From Chryseomicrobium palamuruense (lineage in GTDB: Bacteria; Bacillota; Bacilli; Bacillales_A; Planococcaceae), in NCBI RefSeq assembly GCF_042649045.1, contig NZ_JBHSEF010000009.1, forward strand, positions 1 to 64,000: a DNA stretch of 64,000 bases. The letters are read 5' to 3'. A program made the position numbers and the translations under genes. Numbering within the stretch: position 1 is the first letter of the stretch; each line of letters begins with the position of its first letter. Positions 26,355-35,170 of the stretch are shown here, one piece after another. The notes under the pieces are model-generated. The model saw only the letters and a program-made list of their open reading frames with translations. It was not told the origin of the DNA and ran no database searches.

Positions 26355-27430
26355 CAAAAAAATTATGGTTCCAAGTGGGCGTTGCCATTTTGCTCGCCCT
26401 TGTGATTATTCGAATGATAGTCGAGGTTCAGGCTATCTTTAACCCGTTTTTTGTAATCTTACGCACGATTTTCATCCCACTGCTACTAGGTGGGGTATTA
26501 TTCTATCTGGCTCGCCCTCTTGTGAAATGGATCGAGAAGAAAGGAATGCCAAGATGGGGATCGATTAGTCTTGTTTTGCTCTTATTACTTGCCTTATTAA
26601 GTGGATTCTCTTCTCTTGTAGGTCCGATGTTAACGAAGCAAATCAATGACCTGGTGGATAATGGTCCAGAGCTAGTAGAAGACATAGAGAATATGACGGA
26701 TTACCTTTTGCAACAGCGTGATCGCCTACCTGACTCTATGCAACAATCAATCCAAGATGCAATTGGTCGTGCCAATGAATTTGCAGTTTCTGGAGGTACC
26801 ATATTAATCACTTTCTTCCAAGGCTTGTTCCAAGGGATATTCATGTTGGTCTTAGTACCATTTTTCTTGATCTATCTGTTAAAAGACCATGAAAAGTTTG
26901 CCCCATTTGTCGCAAAGTTCTTTAAAGGCGATAAGAAAACATGGATCCGAAAAACACTTGCCGATATTGATGAAACGTTACGTACGTATATTCAAGGACA
27001 ACTCCTTGTCAGTTTCTTAGTCGGAATCATGCTGTTAATTGGCTATTTAATTATCGGTTTAAGATATTCTTTACTTCTTGCGTTATTTGGTATGTTAACG
27101 AATGTTATTCCGTTTCTTGGACCTTATTTAGCTGTCATACCAGCGATGATTATCGCGTTTACCCAAGAGCCCATTATGGCACTTTGGGTAGCCATCATTA
27201 TGTTGGTTGCCCAACAGATTGAGAGTAACTTAATCACACCGAATGTGATGGGGAAATCACTCGACATCCATCCGTTAACCGTCATTACGATTATTTTATC
27301 TGCCGGAAGTTTAGCAGGTCTCTGGGGAATAATCCTTGCGATTCCTGTATATGCCGTGATCAAAACTATTTTAAGTAACATTTACGCACATCGAGGGGAA
27401 ATCAAAGACACAGCAAATAAAGATGTCTAA
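26351..27430 (+). CDS. AI-2E family transporter
   Basis: 359 residues with about eight membrane helices and the family signature VAQQIESNLITPNVMGKSLDIHPL. The soluble segment of residues 95-140 lies between helices. Family members include exporters of autoinducer-2 and sodium/proton antiporter-like proteins, so the substrate is open. It is the last gene of the YisP-like operon and ends at a strong terminator. Confidence 0.9.
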   Translation: MTKKLWFQVGVAILLALVIIRMIVEVQAIFNPFFVILRTIFIPLLLGGVLFYLARPLVKWIEKKGMPRWGSISLVLLLLLALLSGFSSLVGPMLTKQINDLVDNGPELVEDIENMTDYLLQQRDRLPDSMQQSIQDAIGRANEFAVSGGTILITFFQGLFQGIFMLVLVPFFLIYLLKDHEKFAPFVAKFFKGDKKTWIRKTLADIDETLRTYIQGQLLVSFLVGIMLLIGYLIIGLRYSLLLALFGMLTNVIPFLGPYLAVIPAMIIAFTQEPIMALWVAIIMLVAQQIESNLITPNVMGKSLDIHPLTVITIILSAGSLAGLWGIILAIPVYAVIKTILSNIYAHRGEIKDTANKDV

Positions 27431-27437
27431 TTCAAAG

Positions 27438-27467
27438 AAGTCACCTCTTTAAGGGGTGACTTTTTTC
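27438..27467 (+). terminator. Rho-independent terminator
   Basis: AAGTCACC / GGTGACTT hairpin followed by TTTTTT, 8 bases after the AI-2E transporter stop. Confidence 0.85.
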
Positions 27468-27535
27468 AATGTATGGGAACCTTTTCCAACGATTTGTGGT
27501 TAACTAAAGGAAGAGAAAGTAAAGGGGATGTGGGA

Positions 27536-28684
27536 ATGAAAACGGCATTGAATATGTTTTACTATTTGCTTGTGGTAGGATCATTAGGGTTTATTGGACT
27601 CGTCAGTGCATTTGTGTTGACGTTGTCGGGTGAGGGGGAGTGGCTCATTCCACTGGTGATTGGACTCGTATTTCTATTTGTATTATTTGTTCACGCATAT
27701 CACAGAGATTCTCGGCAAAAAACAGTACGCACGGTAAAGATTTTTGCGGTGTTGATGACGGCAGGGTTGATCCACCCCCTGTATGAACTTTATCAAGATT
27801 CGATTCCAACGGTTTCCGCCGAAGTGAATGTGTTTGAGTATCAGCCTTTTACAGACAATAAATTAAAGCCGTTAGATGAAACGCCTGACATCACATTCAC
27901 TAAAGATATTCCGCGTCTAGACGGGGCAACGGCCCTTTATCCGCTCTATGCCGCTGCCGCCGAGATGATGTATCCAGCAGATGAATATGATCCGTACGCA
28001 AGCAAAGTCTTAGTCAGTCAAACGCCGGAAGCCTATACCAATCTGATTGAAGGACGCGTCGATGCCATCTTTGTAGCAGGACCTTCCCAGGGACAGCTTC
28101 AGACAGCCGAACAAAAAGGTGTAGAGCTTCAAATGACACCAATTGGTCGGGAAGCGTTTGTATTTTTTACACATGCGAACAATCCAGTAGAAGATGTGAC
28201 ATTAGAGGAGATTCAAGGCATTTATAGTGGCCAAATCACAAACTGGTCAGAGCTTGGTGGGAAAGATGATAAGATTCGCGCCTTCCAAAGACCGGTCGAT
28301 AGCGGAAGCCAAACAACTCTATTAAAAATCATGGGGGACGTGCCCGTTATGGAGGCACCCGCTGAAGACATCCAAACAGGGATGGGAGGGATTATCCATG
28401 AAGTGTCAGAGTACAAGAATCATAAAAATGCAATTGGGTACACTTTCCGCTTTTACGGTCAAGAAATGGTGGGGAACGATCAAATCAAATACTTGGCAAT
28501 CAACGGGGTGAAGCCGACGAAAGAAACGATTGGGGACGGAAGTTACCCATTTGGCGCAGAGTTCTATATCATTACGACGCAAAACAGTCACCCGGAAGCA
28601 CGCAAGTTAGTAGATTGGTTCACATCTAAACAAGGGCAACGCCTTCTGGAGCATGCTGGGTATGTGCCACTCGCAAAAAATTAA
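27536..28684 (+). CDS. Membrane-anchored PstS-like phosphate-binding protein
   Basis: 382 residues. Three membrane helices (about 5-30, 36-53, 67-85) precede a periplasmic-binding-protein domain with the PstS phosphate contacts DGATALYPLYAA, GRVDAIFVAGPS and SGSQTTL. The C-terminal KLVDWFTSKQGQ pattern is typical. PstS proteins deliver phosphate to PstCAB, but no such genes are nearby and this protein carries its own membrane domain instead of a lipobox. It may therefore sense or scavenge phosphate. The start at 27536 follows AAAGGGGATGTGGGA. Confidence 0.85.
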   Translation: MKTALNMFYYLLVVGSLGFIGLVSAFVLTLSGEGEWLIPLVIGLVFLFVLFVHAYHRDSRQKTVRTVKIFAVLMTAGLIHPLYELYQDSIPTVSAEVNVFEYQPFTDNKLKPLDETPDITFTKDIPRLDGATALYPLYAAAAEMMYPADEYDPYASKVLVSQTPEAYTNLIEGRVDAIFVAGPSQGQLQTAEQKGVELQMTPIGREAFVFFTHANNPVEDVTLEEIQGIYSGQITNWSELGGKDDKIRAFQRPVDSGSQTTLLKIMGDVPVMEAPAEDIQTGMGGIIHEVSEYKNHKNAIGYTFRFYGQEMVGNDQIKYLAINGVKPTKETIGDGSYPFGAEFYIITTQNSHPEARKLVDWFTSKQGQRLLEHAGYVPLAKN

Positions 28685-28690
28685 TTCAAT

Positions 28691-28732
28691 CAAAAGCCGC
28701 TACATGGAAATCAATTCAAGTAGCGGCTTCGT
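28691..28732. terminator. Bidirectional terminator
   Basis: AAGCCGCTAC and GTAGCGGCTT arms with a 16-base loop lie between two convergent genes. Confidence 0.7.
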
Positions 28733-29404
28733 TTAATTCGTTAGCGGGCAAAATCCACATGTGACTTGCCCGGGAATATCTTTCGCTAGGCAGCAAGTCG
28801 TGCGGACAACCCCGTTTAGCATCTCGCCTGGTGAACGTCCCTTTGTAAAGGCAGCGAAAAGGTTTTCTCCTTGGAAAGCTTCGGGACTTTGCATGACTTC
28901 CCAGTCCGCCAAAGCTTTTGCTTGTATATCCGGCTGTTGCAGGAACACATGGTAATGCCAAATCAAATAGCCAAAGACATTTTCCCAGTGAATCCGCTGG
29001 ATAGCGGGGGATGCGCTTAAGGATTCAATCGTATCAGTGACCAGTTGCCAGATGCTTTGAATGACACGCAGACGCTCATCCGGAGAAACTATAAACTGAG
29101 ATTCATCAATATATGCGCTGACATTCAACCGTCCAAATTCCTGAACTGCAATCCAATGAATTTCAGATGCTGTTCCACTCCAGTATTCATCGTACAACGT
29201 ATAATTCCAAAACTGTGTTGATGTAAAAAGACCAAGACGTCTTGTGAAATATGCAGCAGTGGCCGTTTTATGTGGCGCCTGCGTGATTTCTTGAAGAACT
29301 CCAAGATGCTCTCTCACTTCTCCTGTATGAAAGAGAACAGGACCTGCGGGCTGCAGATAGACACTGTATTGAAGAAGGTGTTGGCGTTGGTAAGAAGTAA
29401 TCAT
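28733..29404 (-). CDS. FhuF-like ferric-siderophore reductase
   Basis: 223 residues ending in the FhuF-type 2Fe-2S motif C204-C205-x10-C216-x2-C219. Such proteins release iron from imported siderophores by reduction. A near-consensus Fur box lies 48-66 bases upstream, supporting an iron-limitation role. The start codon has no clear Shine-Dalgarno and sits 6 bases after a TATACT box, so the message may be nearly leaderless. No siderophore importer is adjacent. Confidence 0.82.
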   Translation of the reverse strand: MITSYQRQHLLQYSVYLQPAGPVLFHTGEVREHLGVLQEITQAPHKTATAAYFTRRLGLFTSTQFWNYTLYDEYWSGTASEIHWIAVQEFGRLNVSAYIDESQFIVSPDERLRVIQSIWQLVTDTIESLSASPAIQRIHWENVFGYLIWHYHVFLQQPDIQAKALADWEVMQSPEAFQGENLFAAFTKGRSPGEMLNGVVRTTCCLAKDIPGQVTCGFCPLTN

Positions 29405-29409
29405 GCTTA

Positions 29410-29470
29410 CAGTATAAAAGATTTTTTCAGAACTCGCTTGACTATTTAATTGAAAATGATTATCATTACC
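29410..29470 (-). promoter_or_regulatory. Fur box and -10 of the FhuF-like gene
   Basis: GAAAATGATTATCATTACC (29452-29470) matches the Fur consensus GATAATGATTATCATTATC at 16 of 19 positions. TATACT (29410-29415 on the minus strand) is the likely -10. Confidence 0.8.
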
Positions 29471-29546
29471 ATAAGGTCAATAGCTATCGTGGCTTTTCTC
29501 CAAAAGGACACGGATCTCTCACCCCCCTCAATTGTGAGAGAATAGA

Positions 29547-29578
29547 AAAAGCGTCAACCACACGGGTTGGCGCTTTTG
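29547..29578. terminator. Orphan terminator behind a gene remnant
   Basis: AAAAGCGTCAACC / GGTTGGCGCTTTT hairpin with U-rich flanks on both strands. The only coding trace that would need it is the fragment at 29581-29670 on the minus strand. Confidence 0.75.
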
Positions 29579-29580
29579 TT

Positions 29581-29670
29581 ATACTTTTTTCGTTTCTCTA
29601 CGCACATCGCGGAAGAAAAATTCATAAATCACTGGCACTATAATCAGAACCAACTCTACGTAATCTTCGC
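29581..29670 (-). pseudogene. Remnant of a membrane-protein C-terminus
   Basis: About 29 codons read YVELVLIIVPVIYEFF followed by a basic tail (RDVRRETKK) and a stop, then a terminator. A VPVIY segment followed by a charged tail is how many RND-type exporters (AcrB/SwrC) end. Everything upstream is interrupted by stops. Identification is tentative. The stretch 29671-29754 contains three loosely spaced AAATGTC-like motifs and nothing else recognisable. Confidence 0.35.
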
Positions 29671-29754
29671 ATCAAACAACTTATCCTTGCCAAATGTCTC
29701 AAGGGCTCTCTAAATGTCCCCCCTTTGAAAAATGCCAAATTTAAAAAGCACACC

Positions 29755-30720
29755 TCAGGACGAAATGTGCTTTTGTTGAAGACGTATACTTTTTTTCTGT
29801 TCCCAAATCGTGTGTAAACTATGAGCAAGCATGCCTAAGACGATGACAGCCATTCCGAAAAGAGCCACAGGAGTGGGGAGTGGGAGTCCAAGAAGCAGCA
29901 TCTCACCAGCTACGACAAATAAAATTTCTGTCGACTGGGTCGCTTCCACACTTGCCAAGCGACTTTGGTTGTGACGAGCTAGATCTGTTGCCATAAAGAA
30001 CAGGACGGTAGCGACCACTCCGGAACTTACACCGACTAAGAACGATTGAAACACTTGCCCGGATGAGGGAAGCCCAACCGTCATGGTTGCATAGATGGCA
30101 AGTAGGAGCCAGATAGGCAAGGAGGCGAGTGTCATGCCTAGTACCCTCTGATACGGGTCAAGTCGACCATTCGTGTGGGCCATCATCTTCCGGTTTCCGA
30201 GTGGATAGGCAAAAGCTGCTACCATGACCGGAAGAGCGCCTATCATAAGAGTAGAAAGAGAAACGGTTTCTGCTTGCGGCAAATGAAGCAAAACAATGCC
30301 TATTAAAATGATGGCGGAGATGACAAGGGCCGCTCGTGGAATTTTTTCTCGCCCACCGGATACGTTAAGAAATAGGGGGGCCAGAAAAATACCTGCGATA
30401 ATCGTGAATTGCCACATGCCTGCGACAAGCCAACCAGGTCCGAACGCAGCTGCATAGGTAAGCGGTGCATAAAACAATACAAATCCTACAAAGCTCCAAA
30501 TAAGCCAAGTTTTTGGCGATTTTCGCATATCTTCCCTAAGAGCAGGCAATCCTTTTCTCCACAGCACAATGACAAGTAAAAAAGGGACCATGAAAAAGTA
30601 CCGCAACGAGGCGCTCCACATCCAGTTTCCACCGGACAATTCCATTGCATGATTCAAAATGAATGTCACTGCAAAAAAGAGAGAAGCTACTATACCGAGC
30701 CCAAGTGCTTTCATGGCCAT
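29755..30720 (-). CDS. Multidrug resistance efflux transporter (EmrE, PF13536-like)
   Basis: 321 residues, ten hydrophobic helices in the drug/metabolite-transporter fold. It matches the longer EmrE-type family of Bacillales (VSSGVVATVLFFMATDLARHNQSRLASVEATQSTEILF). The substrate is unknown. The gene starts 10 bases after the pepT stop, suggesting read-through from pepT. Confidence 0.85.
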   Translation of the reverse strand: MAMKALGLGIVASLFFAVTFILNHAMELSGGNWMWSASLRYFFMVPFLLVIVLWRKGLPALREDMRKSPKTWLIWSFVGFVLFYAPLTYAAAFGPGWLVAGMWQFTIIAGIFLAPLFLNVSGGREKIPRAALVISAIILIGIVLLHLPQAETVSLSTLMIGALPVMVAAFAYPLGNRKMMAHTNGRLDPYQRVLGMTLASLPIWLLLAIYATMTVGLPSSGQVFQSFLVGVSSGVVATVLFFMATDLARHNQSRLASVEATQSTEILFVVAGEMLLLGLPLPTPVALFGMAVIVLGMLAHSLHTIWEQKKSIRLQQKHISS

Positions 30721-30730
30721 TCCCCCAATC

Positions 30731-31951
30731 TTACTTCCCTACGCGTTTGATGATCTCTTTCACGACTTCCGTTGCTTTTTCCATATTGTTGATTGAAATG
30801 TACTCGAATTTCCCATGGTAGTTCTCGCCACCCGTAAAGATGTTTGGAGTCGGCATGCCCATATAAGAAAGCTGAGAACCGTCTGTACCCCCACGGATTG
30901 GGATAATGAGGGGCTCAATAGATAGATCTTCCATGATTGTTTTCACCTGATTCACAATTTCCATCACCGGTGTGATTTTCTCACCCATGTTGTAATATTG
31001 ATCATTTAACTTAACCTCAATGGCGTGATCGCCATAAGCCGAGCGAATCGCTTGTGCTGCGTCATGGAACCGTTGTTTCTTTTCTTCAAATTTTGATTTA
31101 TCAAAGTCACGAATGATATAGTCCATCACCGTTTTTTCCACTTTTCCATGGATGTCCATCAGATGTACAAAACCTTCATAGCCTTCTGTTTTTTCAGGTA
31201 CTTCATTCACTGGCATATGAGACTGGAATTTCATTGCCATCGTAATCGCATTGACCATTTTATCTTTTGCAGAACCTGGATGTACACTGACGCCGTGTGT
31301 CGTTACGCGCGCACCTGCTGCATTAAAGCTTTCATACTGTAGCTCTCCAAGTGGTCCGCCGTCCATTGTATACGCATAATCTGCTCCAAATGCTTGGACA
31401 TCAAATTTGTGTGGTCCACGACCGATCTCCTCATCCGGTGTAAATCCGATGCGAATCTTGCCGTGAGGAACTTCCGGATTGGCTAAGAAATAATCCATCG
31501 CTGTTAAGATAATGGCAATACCGGCTTTATTGTCAGCGCCAAGCAGGGTCGTACCATCCGTTGTCATCAGGGTATGTCCTGTGTATTTTGAAAGCTCTGG
31601 GAAGTCCGAAACATGCATCGTCACGGACTCGCTCAGCTGTATATCCTTCCCGTCATAGGATTCAATCACTTGAGGGTTTACATCTTTACCTGTGTAGTCC
31701 GTTGCTGTATCGACGTGAGCAAGGAAGCCGATGGTAGGAACATCTGCATCTGTTGTTGCCGGGAGTGTTGCAAATAAATAGCCATTTTCATCTAACGAAA
31801 TTTCGGTCAAACCCATTGTATGAAGTTCTTTTTCTAATAGGTGCAATAGGTCCCATTGCCCTTCTGTCGAAGGGCAGCTTGGGCTCTCTGCATTTGATTG
31901 TGTATCTATTTTGGCATAAGTAGTTAAACGGTCAATTAGCGTTTGTTTCAT
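30731..31951 (-). CDS. pepT: Peptidase T (tripeptidase)
   Basis: 406-residue M20 family zinc aminopeptidase that removes the N-terminal residue of tripeptides. Metal ligands are in LAHVDTATDYTG, GADNKAG and PDEEIGRGP, with the RGGTDGSQLSYMGMP block near the end. The start at 31951 is chosen because GAGGAGA lies upstream and the family begins with M(K)xxLIDR. An upstream extension to 32032 has no counterpart in the family. Confidence 0.95.
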   Translation of the reverse strand: MKQTLIDRLTTYAKIDTQSNAESPSCPSTEGQWDLLHLLEKELHTMGLTEISLDENGYLFATLPATTDADVPTIGFLAHVDTATDYTGKDVNPQVIESYDGKDIQLSESVTMHVSDFPELSKYTGHTLMTTDGTTLLGADNKAGIAIILTAMDYFLANPEVPHGKIRIGFTPDEEIGRGPHKFDVQAFGADYAYTMDGGPLGELQYESFNAAGARVTTHGVSVHPGSAKDKMVNAITMAMKFQSHMPVNEVPEKTEGYEGFVHLMDIHGKVEKTVMDYIIRDFDKSKFEEKKQRFHDAAQAIRSAYGDHAIEVKLNDQYYNMGEKITPVMEIVNQVKTIMEDLSIEPLIIPIRGGTDGSQLSYMGMPTPNIFTGGENYHGKFEYISINNMEKATEVVKEIIKRVGK

Positions 31952-32067
31952 GGAAAGTATTTCTCCTCTCGAATTAAAAATCACTTCTTCAGTGTAGCAG
32001 ATATCTGACGATTCCGAAACTTGTTCAGACACAAATAAATGCTCCTCCGAAGAGAAGCAAATGGGTT

Positions 32068-32907
32068 TTATTTTTCTGTGAAAATACGCTCAAAAGCGCG
32101 TTCAATCGTCGAAATGGTATGGATGTCATTGAAGTTGATGCCGAGTTGAACAGCGGTTTGCGCAATCTCAGGTCGAATGCCTGATAAGATAAATTTCACG
32201 CCAAGGAGTCGCAGCGCTTCTATCAATTGAAAGATCTGTTGAGCGACCATTGTGTCAATGATAGCAACCCCGGAAATGTCGACGAGAAGCGTATCGATAC
32301 GCTTTTGTGTGCACTGAGTTAAGGCATTTTCAAAGATGTATTTTGCTCGGTTCGTATCAATATCACCGACTAGCGGTAAGATAGCGATCCCTTTACTTAA
32401 GGAAATGACAGGGGAGCTGAGCTCGTTAATCATTTCTTGTTGTGCCCTTAATTTAGTTACAGAGTAGTTGTGATGTTCCTCTGTAAACCACGTGACAATC
32501 TTTGAGAATGTATGTGTGATATCCATGATCCATTGCTGCACTACTTCATGTGAAAGGTCCTCTTGCTCTCGCTCGTATTGACAAATAAGCTCCACATATT
32601 GTTGTTGCGTATTAAAGAATTCCTGCAATATATGGTGCAGTGGTGTGTTCAAGTGTTCTGGGTCGCGTGCAATTTCAATGACCCATTCTTCAAAGTCTTT
32701 TAAAAACGTTTCTTCATCTTCAATAAATAATTTACAGAACCGTTCGTGAAAACCGTGATTCTGTTTTTTTACAGTTTCTATAACGGTCGGGTCTTGTGAA
32801 GCGTAGACACCGCCTGTATGACTCTTGTCTAAGTTGGCATACCACTGTTCTGTGAGATCCCATGTCTTGTTCAACAGATATGAATACAGCTCCTTTGATT
32901 CCTTCAT
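32068..32907 (-). CDS. RsbR-type stressosome protein (STAS domain)
   Basis: 279 residues. The N-terminal ~150 residues form the non-heme globin-like RsbR_N sensor region. The C-terminal STAS domain starts at SSPVISLSKGIAILPLVGDIDT and carries DISGVAIIDTMVAQ and the GIRPEIAQTAVQLGI stretch typical of RsbR paralogs. Such proteins assemble with RsbS and RsbT into the stressosome that triggers sigma-B. No rsbS/rsbT genes are nearby, so it is a stand-alone paralog. A sigma-B style promoter at csbD shows the regulon is present. Confidence 0.9.
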   Translation of the reverse strand: MKESKELYSYLLNKTWDLTEQWYANLDKSHTGGVYASQDPTVIETVKKQNHGFHERFCKLFIEDEETFLKDFEEWVIEIARDPEHLNTPLHHILQEFFNTQQQYVELICQYEREQEDLSHEVVQQWIMDITHTFSKIVTWFTEEHHNYSVTKLRAQQEMINELSSPVISLSKGIAILPLVGDIDTNRAKYIFENALTQCTQKRIDTLLVDISGVAIIDTMVAQQIFQLIEALRLLGVKFILSGIRPEIAQTAVQLGINFNDIHTISTIERAFERIFTEK

Positions 32908-32974
32908 TATCCGATCTCTCCTTAGTTCAACACTTAGTTTCTAGTGTAGAACAGTCGACGGAAAAAATACAGTG

Positions 32975-33000
32975 AAAAAGAGACGGCCGCAGTGGCCGCC
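32975..33000 (-). terminator. Terminator of pepF
   Basis: Minus-strand CGGCC-ACTGC-GGCCG stem followed by TCTCTTTTTC, shortly after the pepF stop. Confidence 0.6.
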
Positions 33001-33013
33001 CCTTTCTTCCAGA

Positions 33014-34714
33014 TTAAAGTTCTTCGTCGTTGACGCTATCAAGATACGCTTCAATTTCTTTGACAACCGCTTCAATTCCGCCTTCTTCAAATGGGGATTT
33101 GAGACCTGCTGCAGAAACGAGTTTCGTGAATGGTAGAGAACCACCCAGCGTACAAAGGTACAGATAATCCTTCCATGCGCCGTCGAAATCTTCACGTGAA
33201 CGTTTCCAGAACTGGAACGCACAGATTTGCGCAAGCGTGTAATCAATGTAGTAGAACGGGGACCCATAAATATGTCCTTGACGTTGCCAGAACGCGCCTT
33301 CTTCTAAGTACGGGTTGCCATCATAATCACGGTGAGGCAAGTACGTCTGTTCAATCTTTTTCCATGCCGCTTTGCGCTCTGCAGGCGTCATTTCCGGATT
33401 CTCATAAATGACGTGTTGGAACTCATCGACCGCGACGCCATATGGCAAGAACAGCAGTCCACTCATTAAGTGAGAGTATTTGTATTTCTCGGTCTGATCT
33501 TTGAAGAAGTTTTCCATCCAAGGCCATGTGAAGAATTCCATACTCATCGAATGGATCTCTGCGGACTCAAATGTTGGCCAGATGTACTCAGGTATTCCGA
33601 TATTGCGGCTTGAATACACTTGGAATGCGTGACCTGCTTCGTGCGTTAACACGTCGATGTCACCAGACGTGCCGTTAAAGTTTGAGAAGATGAACGGCGC
33701 ATCGTAGTTTTCGATAAACGTACAGTAGCCACCCGCTTCTTTCCCTTTTTTTGCAACCAGGTCCATCAGGTTGCGATCAAGCATGAACTGGAAGAACTCG
33801 TTTGTTTCAGGTGACAGTTCCTCATACATTTTCTTTCCGCCTTCAATAATCCATTCAGGAGATCCTTGTGGCGTAGCGTTTCCTGTTAAGAACGTTAGCG
33901 GCTCATCGTAATGCTTCAACTTGTCAACACCGATGCGCTTTGCTTGTTTCTCATAAAGCTTTGTTGCGACAGGTACGATGTAGTCACGGACTTGGTCGCG
34001 GAACGTTTTCACCATTTCCGCCGAATAGTCGATACGGTTCATACGGATATAGCCAAGCTCAACGAAGTTATTGTATCCGAGTGTTTTAGCGATTTCTGTA
34101 CGTACTTTTACCAGTTGATCGTAAATCTCGTCAAATTTGTCAGCATGCTCTGCGAAGAAGCCAAATGATGCCTCTTTCGCTTTTTTACGTGTCTCACGAT
34201 CTGTGGACTCTGCATAAGGACCGAGTTGAGCAAGCGTTAGCGTTTCTCCGTTGAATTCAACTTGTGCAGATGCGACAAGCTTCGAGTAGTCCGATGCCAA
34301 TTTGTTTTCTTTTTGGAGAAGTGGCATGATTTCAGGTGAGAATGATTTGATTTGGAATTCGGCAAGGTCAAACAATTGTTGCCCCCAACGTGCTTCTAAA
34401 TCACTACGGAATGGTGATTCGATCAACGCTTTGTAGTAGTCTGTCACGATTTCTTCCATCTCTGGAGAGATCTCATCGAAGTAATCGCGCTCCGATTGGT
34501 AGAAGTCATCATTCGTATCAATCGATGCACGAATATATACAAGGTTAGCCATCGTTGAGAAATCAGCACGCAGCTTATTTAACGTCTTAATTGCTTCATT
34601 TTGTTCATCAAACGACTTCGCGCCTTTAAAGGCTTCTAGTGCGGTTTTTGCTTGTTCTTTTAGAGAAGACATATCTGGACGTTCATATGTATACTCTTCA
34701 AATTTCGTTGTCAT
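33014..34714 (-). CDS. pepF: Oligoendopeptidase F (M3 family)
   Basis: 566-residue zinc metallopeptidase with the HEAGH active site (VLTHEAGHAFQVYSSRN). It cleaves short peptides in the cytoplasm. The N-terminal helical half is typical of the M3B family. The start at 34714 follows GGAGGAATACTGT. The open frame continues to 34756 without support. Confidence 0.95.
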   Translation of the reverse strand: MTTKFEEYTYERPDMSSLKEQAKTALEAFKGAKSFDEQNEAIKTLNKLRADFSTMANLVYIRASIDTNDDFYQSERDYFDEISPEMEEIVTDYYKALIESPFRSDLEARWGQQLFDLAEFQIKSFSPEIMPLLQKENKLASDYSKLVASAQVEFNGETLTLAQLGPYAESTDRETRKKAKEASFGFFAEHADKFDEIYDQLVKVRTEIAKTLGYNNFVELGYIRMNRIDYSAEMVKTFRDQVRDYIVPVATKLYEKQAKRIGVDKLKHYDEPLTFLTGNATPQGSPEWIIEGGKKMYEELSPETNEFFQFMLDRNLMDLVAKKGKEAGGYCTFIENYDAPFIFSNFNGTSGDIDVLTHEAGHAFQVYSSRNIGIPEYIWPTFESAEIHSMSMEFFTWPWMENFFKDQTEKYKYSHLMSGLLFLPYGVAVDEFQHVIYENPEMTPAERKAAWKKIEQTYLPHRDYDGNPYLEEGAFWQRQGHIYGSPFYYIDYTLAQICAFQFWKRSREDFDGAWKDYLYLCTLGGSLPFTKLVSAAGLKSPFEEGGIEAVVKEIEAYLDSVNDEEL

Positions 34715-34900
34715 ACAGTATTCCTCCTTCATTTCTTCAGTTACCGAAGGTCTCAACGTCTATTGTTTCTTACTTTCCATGCTTTGGCAAGCGTTTTCGG
34801 CAGAAAAAACAGAAAATTAAAAATCGTAGTAATCGTTGAAATGACTGGATTGGGCACACTTTCATGTAGTTGAGATGTGCAGTTAGTATGAAATTGGGAG

Positions 34901-34930
34901 TTGACAAACAAAATAAAGGTATCCTATACT
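34901..34930 (+). promoter_or_regulatory. Sigma-A promoter of metY leader
   Basis: TTGACA (34901-34906), 18-base spacer, TATACT (34925-34930). It lies about 30 bases upstream of the S-box aptamer. Confidence 0.85.
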
Positions 34931-34958
34931 ACGATTCAACAGACAGACGTATATTATA

Positions 34959-35115
34959 CTCTTATCCAGAGTGGCGGAGGGACTAGGCCCTGCGAAGCCC
35001 GGCAACCAACAAGCATTTGCTTGGAAAGGTGCTAATTCCTACAGATTCAATTGTGATCTGGAAGATAAGAGGAGGACAAGCGTAGGCCCCTCTTCTTAAC
35101 TGAAGAGGGGCTTTT
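34959..35115 (+). ncRNA. SAM-I (S-box) riboswitch with terminator
   Basis: P1 is CTCTTATC (34959-34966) pairing with GATAAGAG (35064-35071). Conserved core pieces are AGAGTGGCGGAGGGACTAGG, GAAGCCCGGCAACC and GGTGCTAATTCC. The expression platform is the terminator GCCCCTCTTC / GAAGAGGGGC (35086-35111) with TTTT. High S-adenosylmethionine should end transcription before metY. Confidence 0.96.
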
Positions 35116-35170
35116 GCATTGTCACTTCCTCTCTGGATGTCTGATCTGACACATTAAAGGAGGAAGAACA

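Noticed and set aside
29547..29578. Terminator belonging to the FhuF-like gene
   Set aside because: That gene is transcribed away from this hairpin and has its own bidirectional terminator at 28691-28732.
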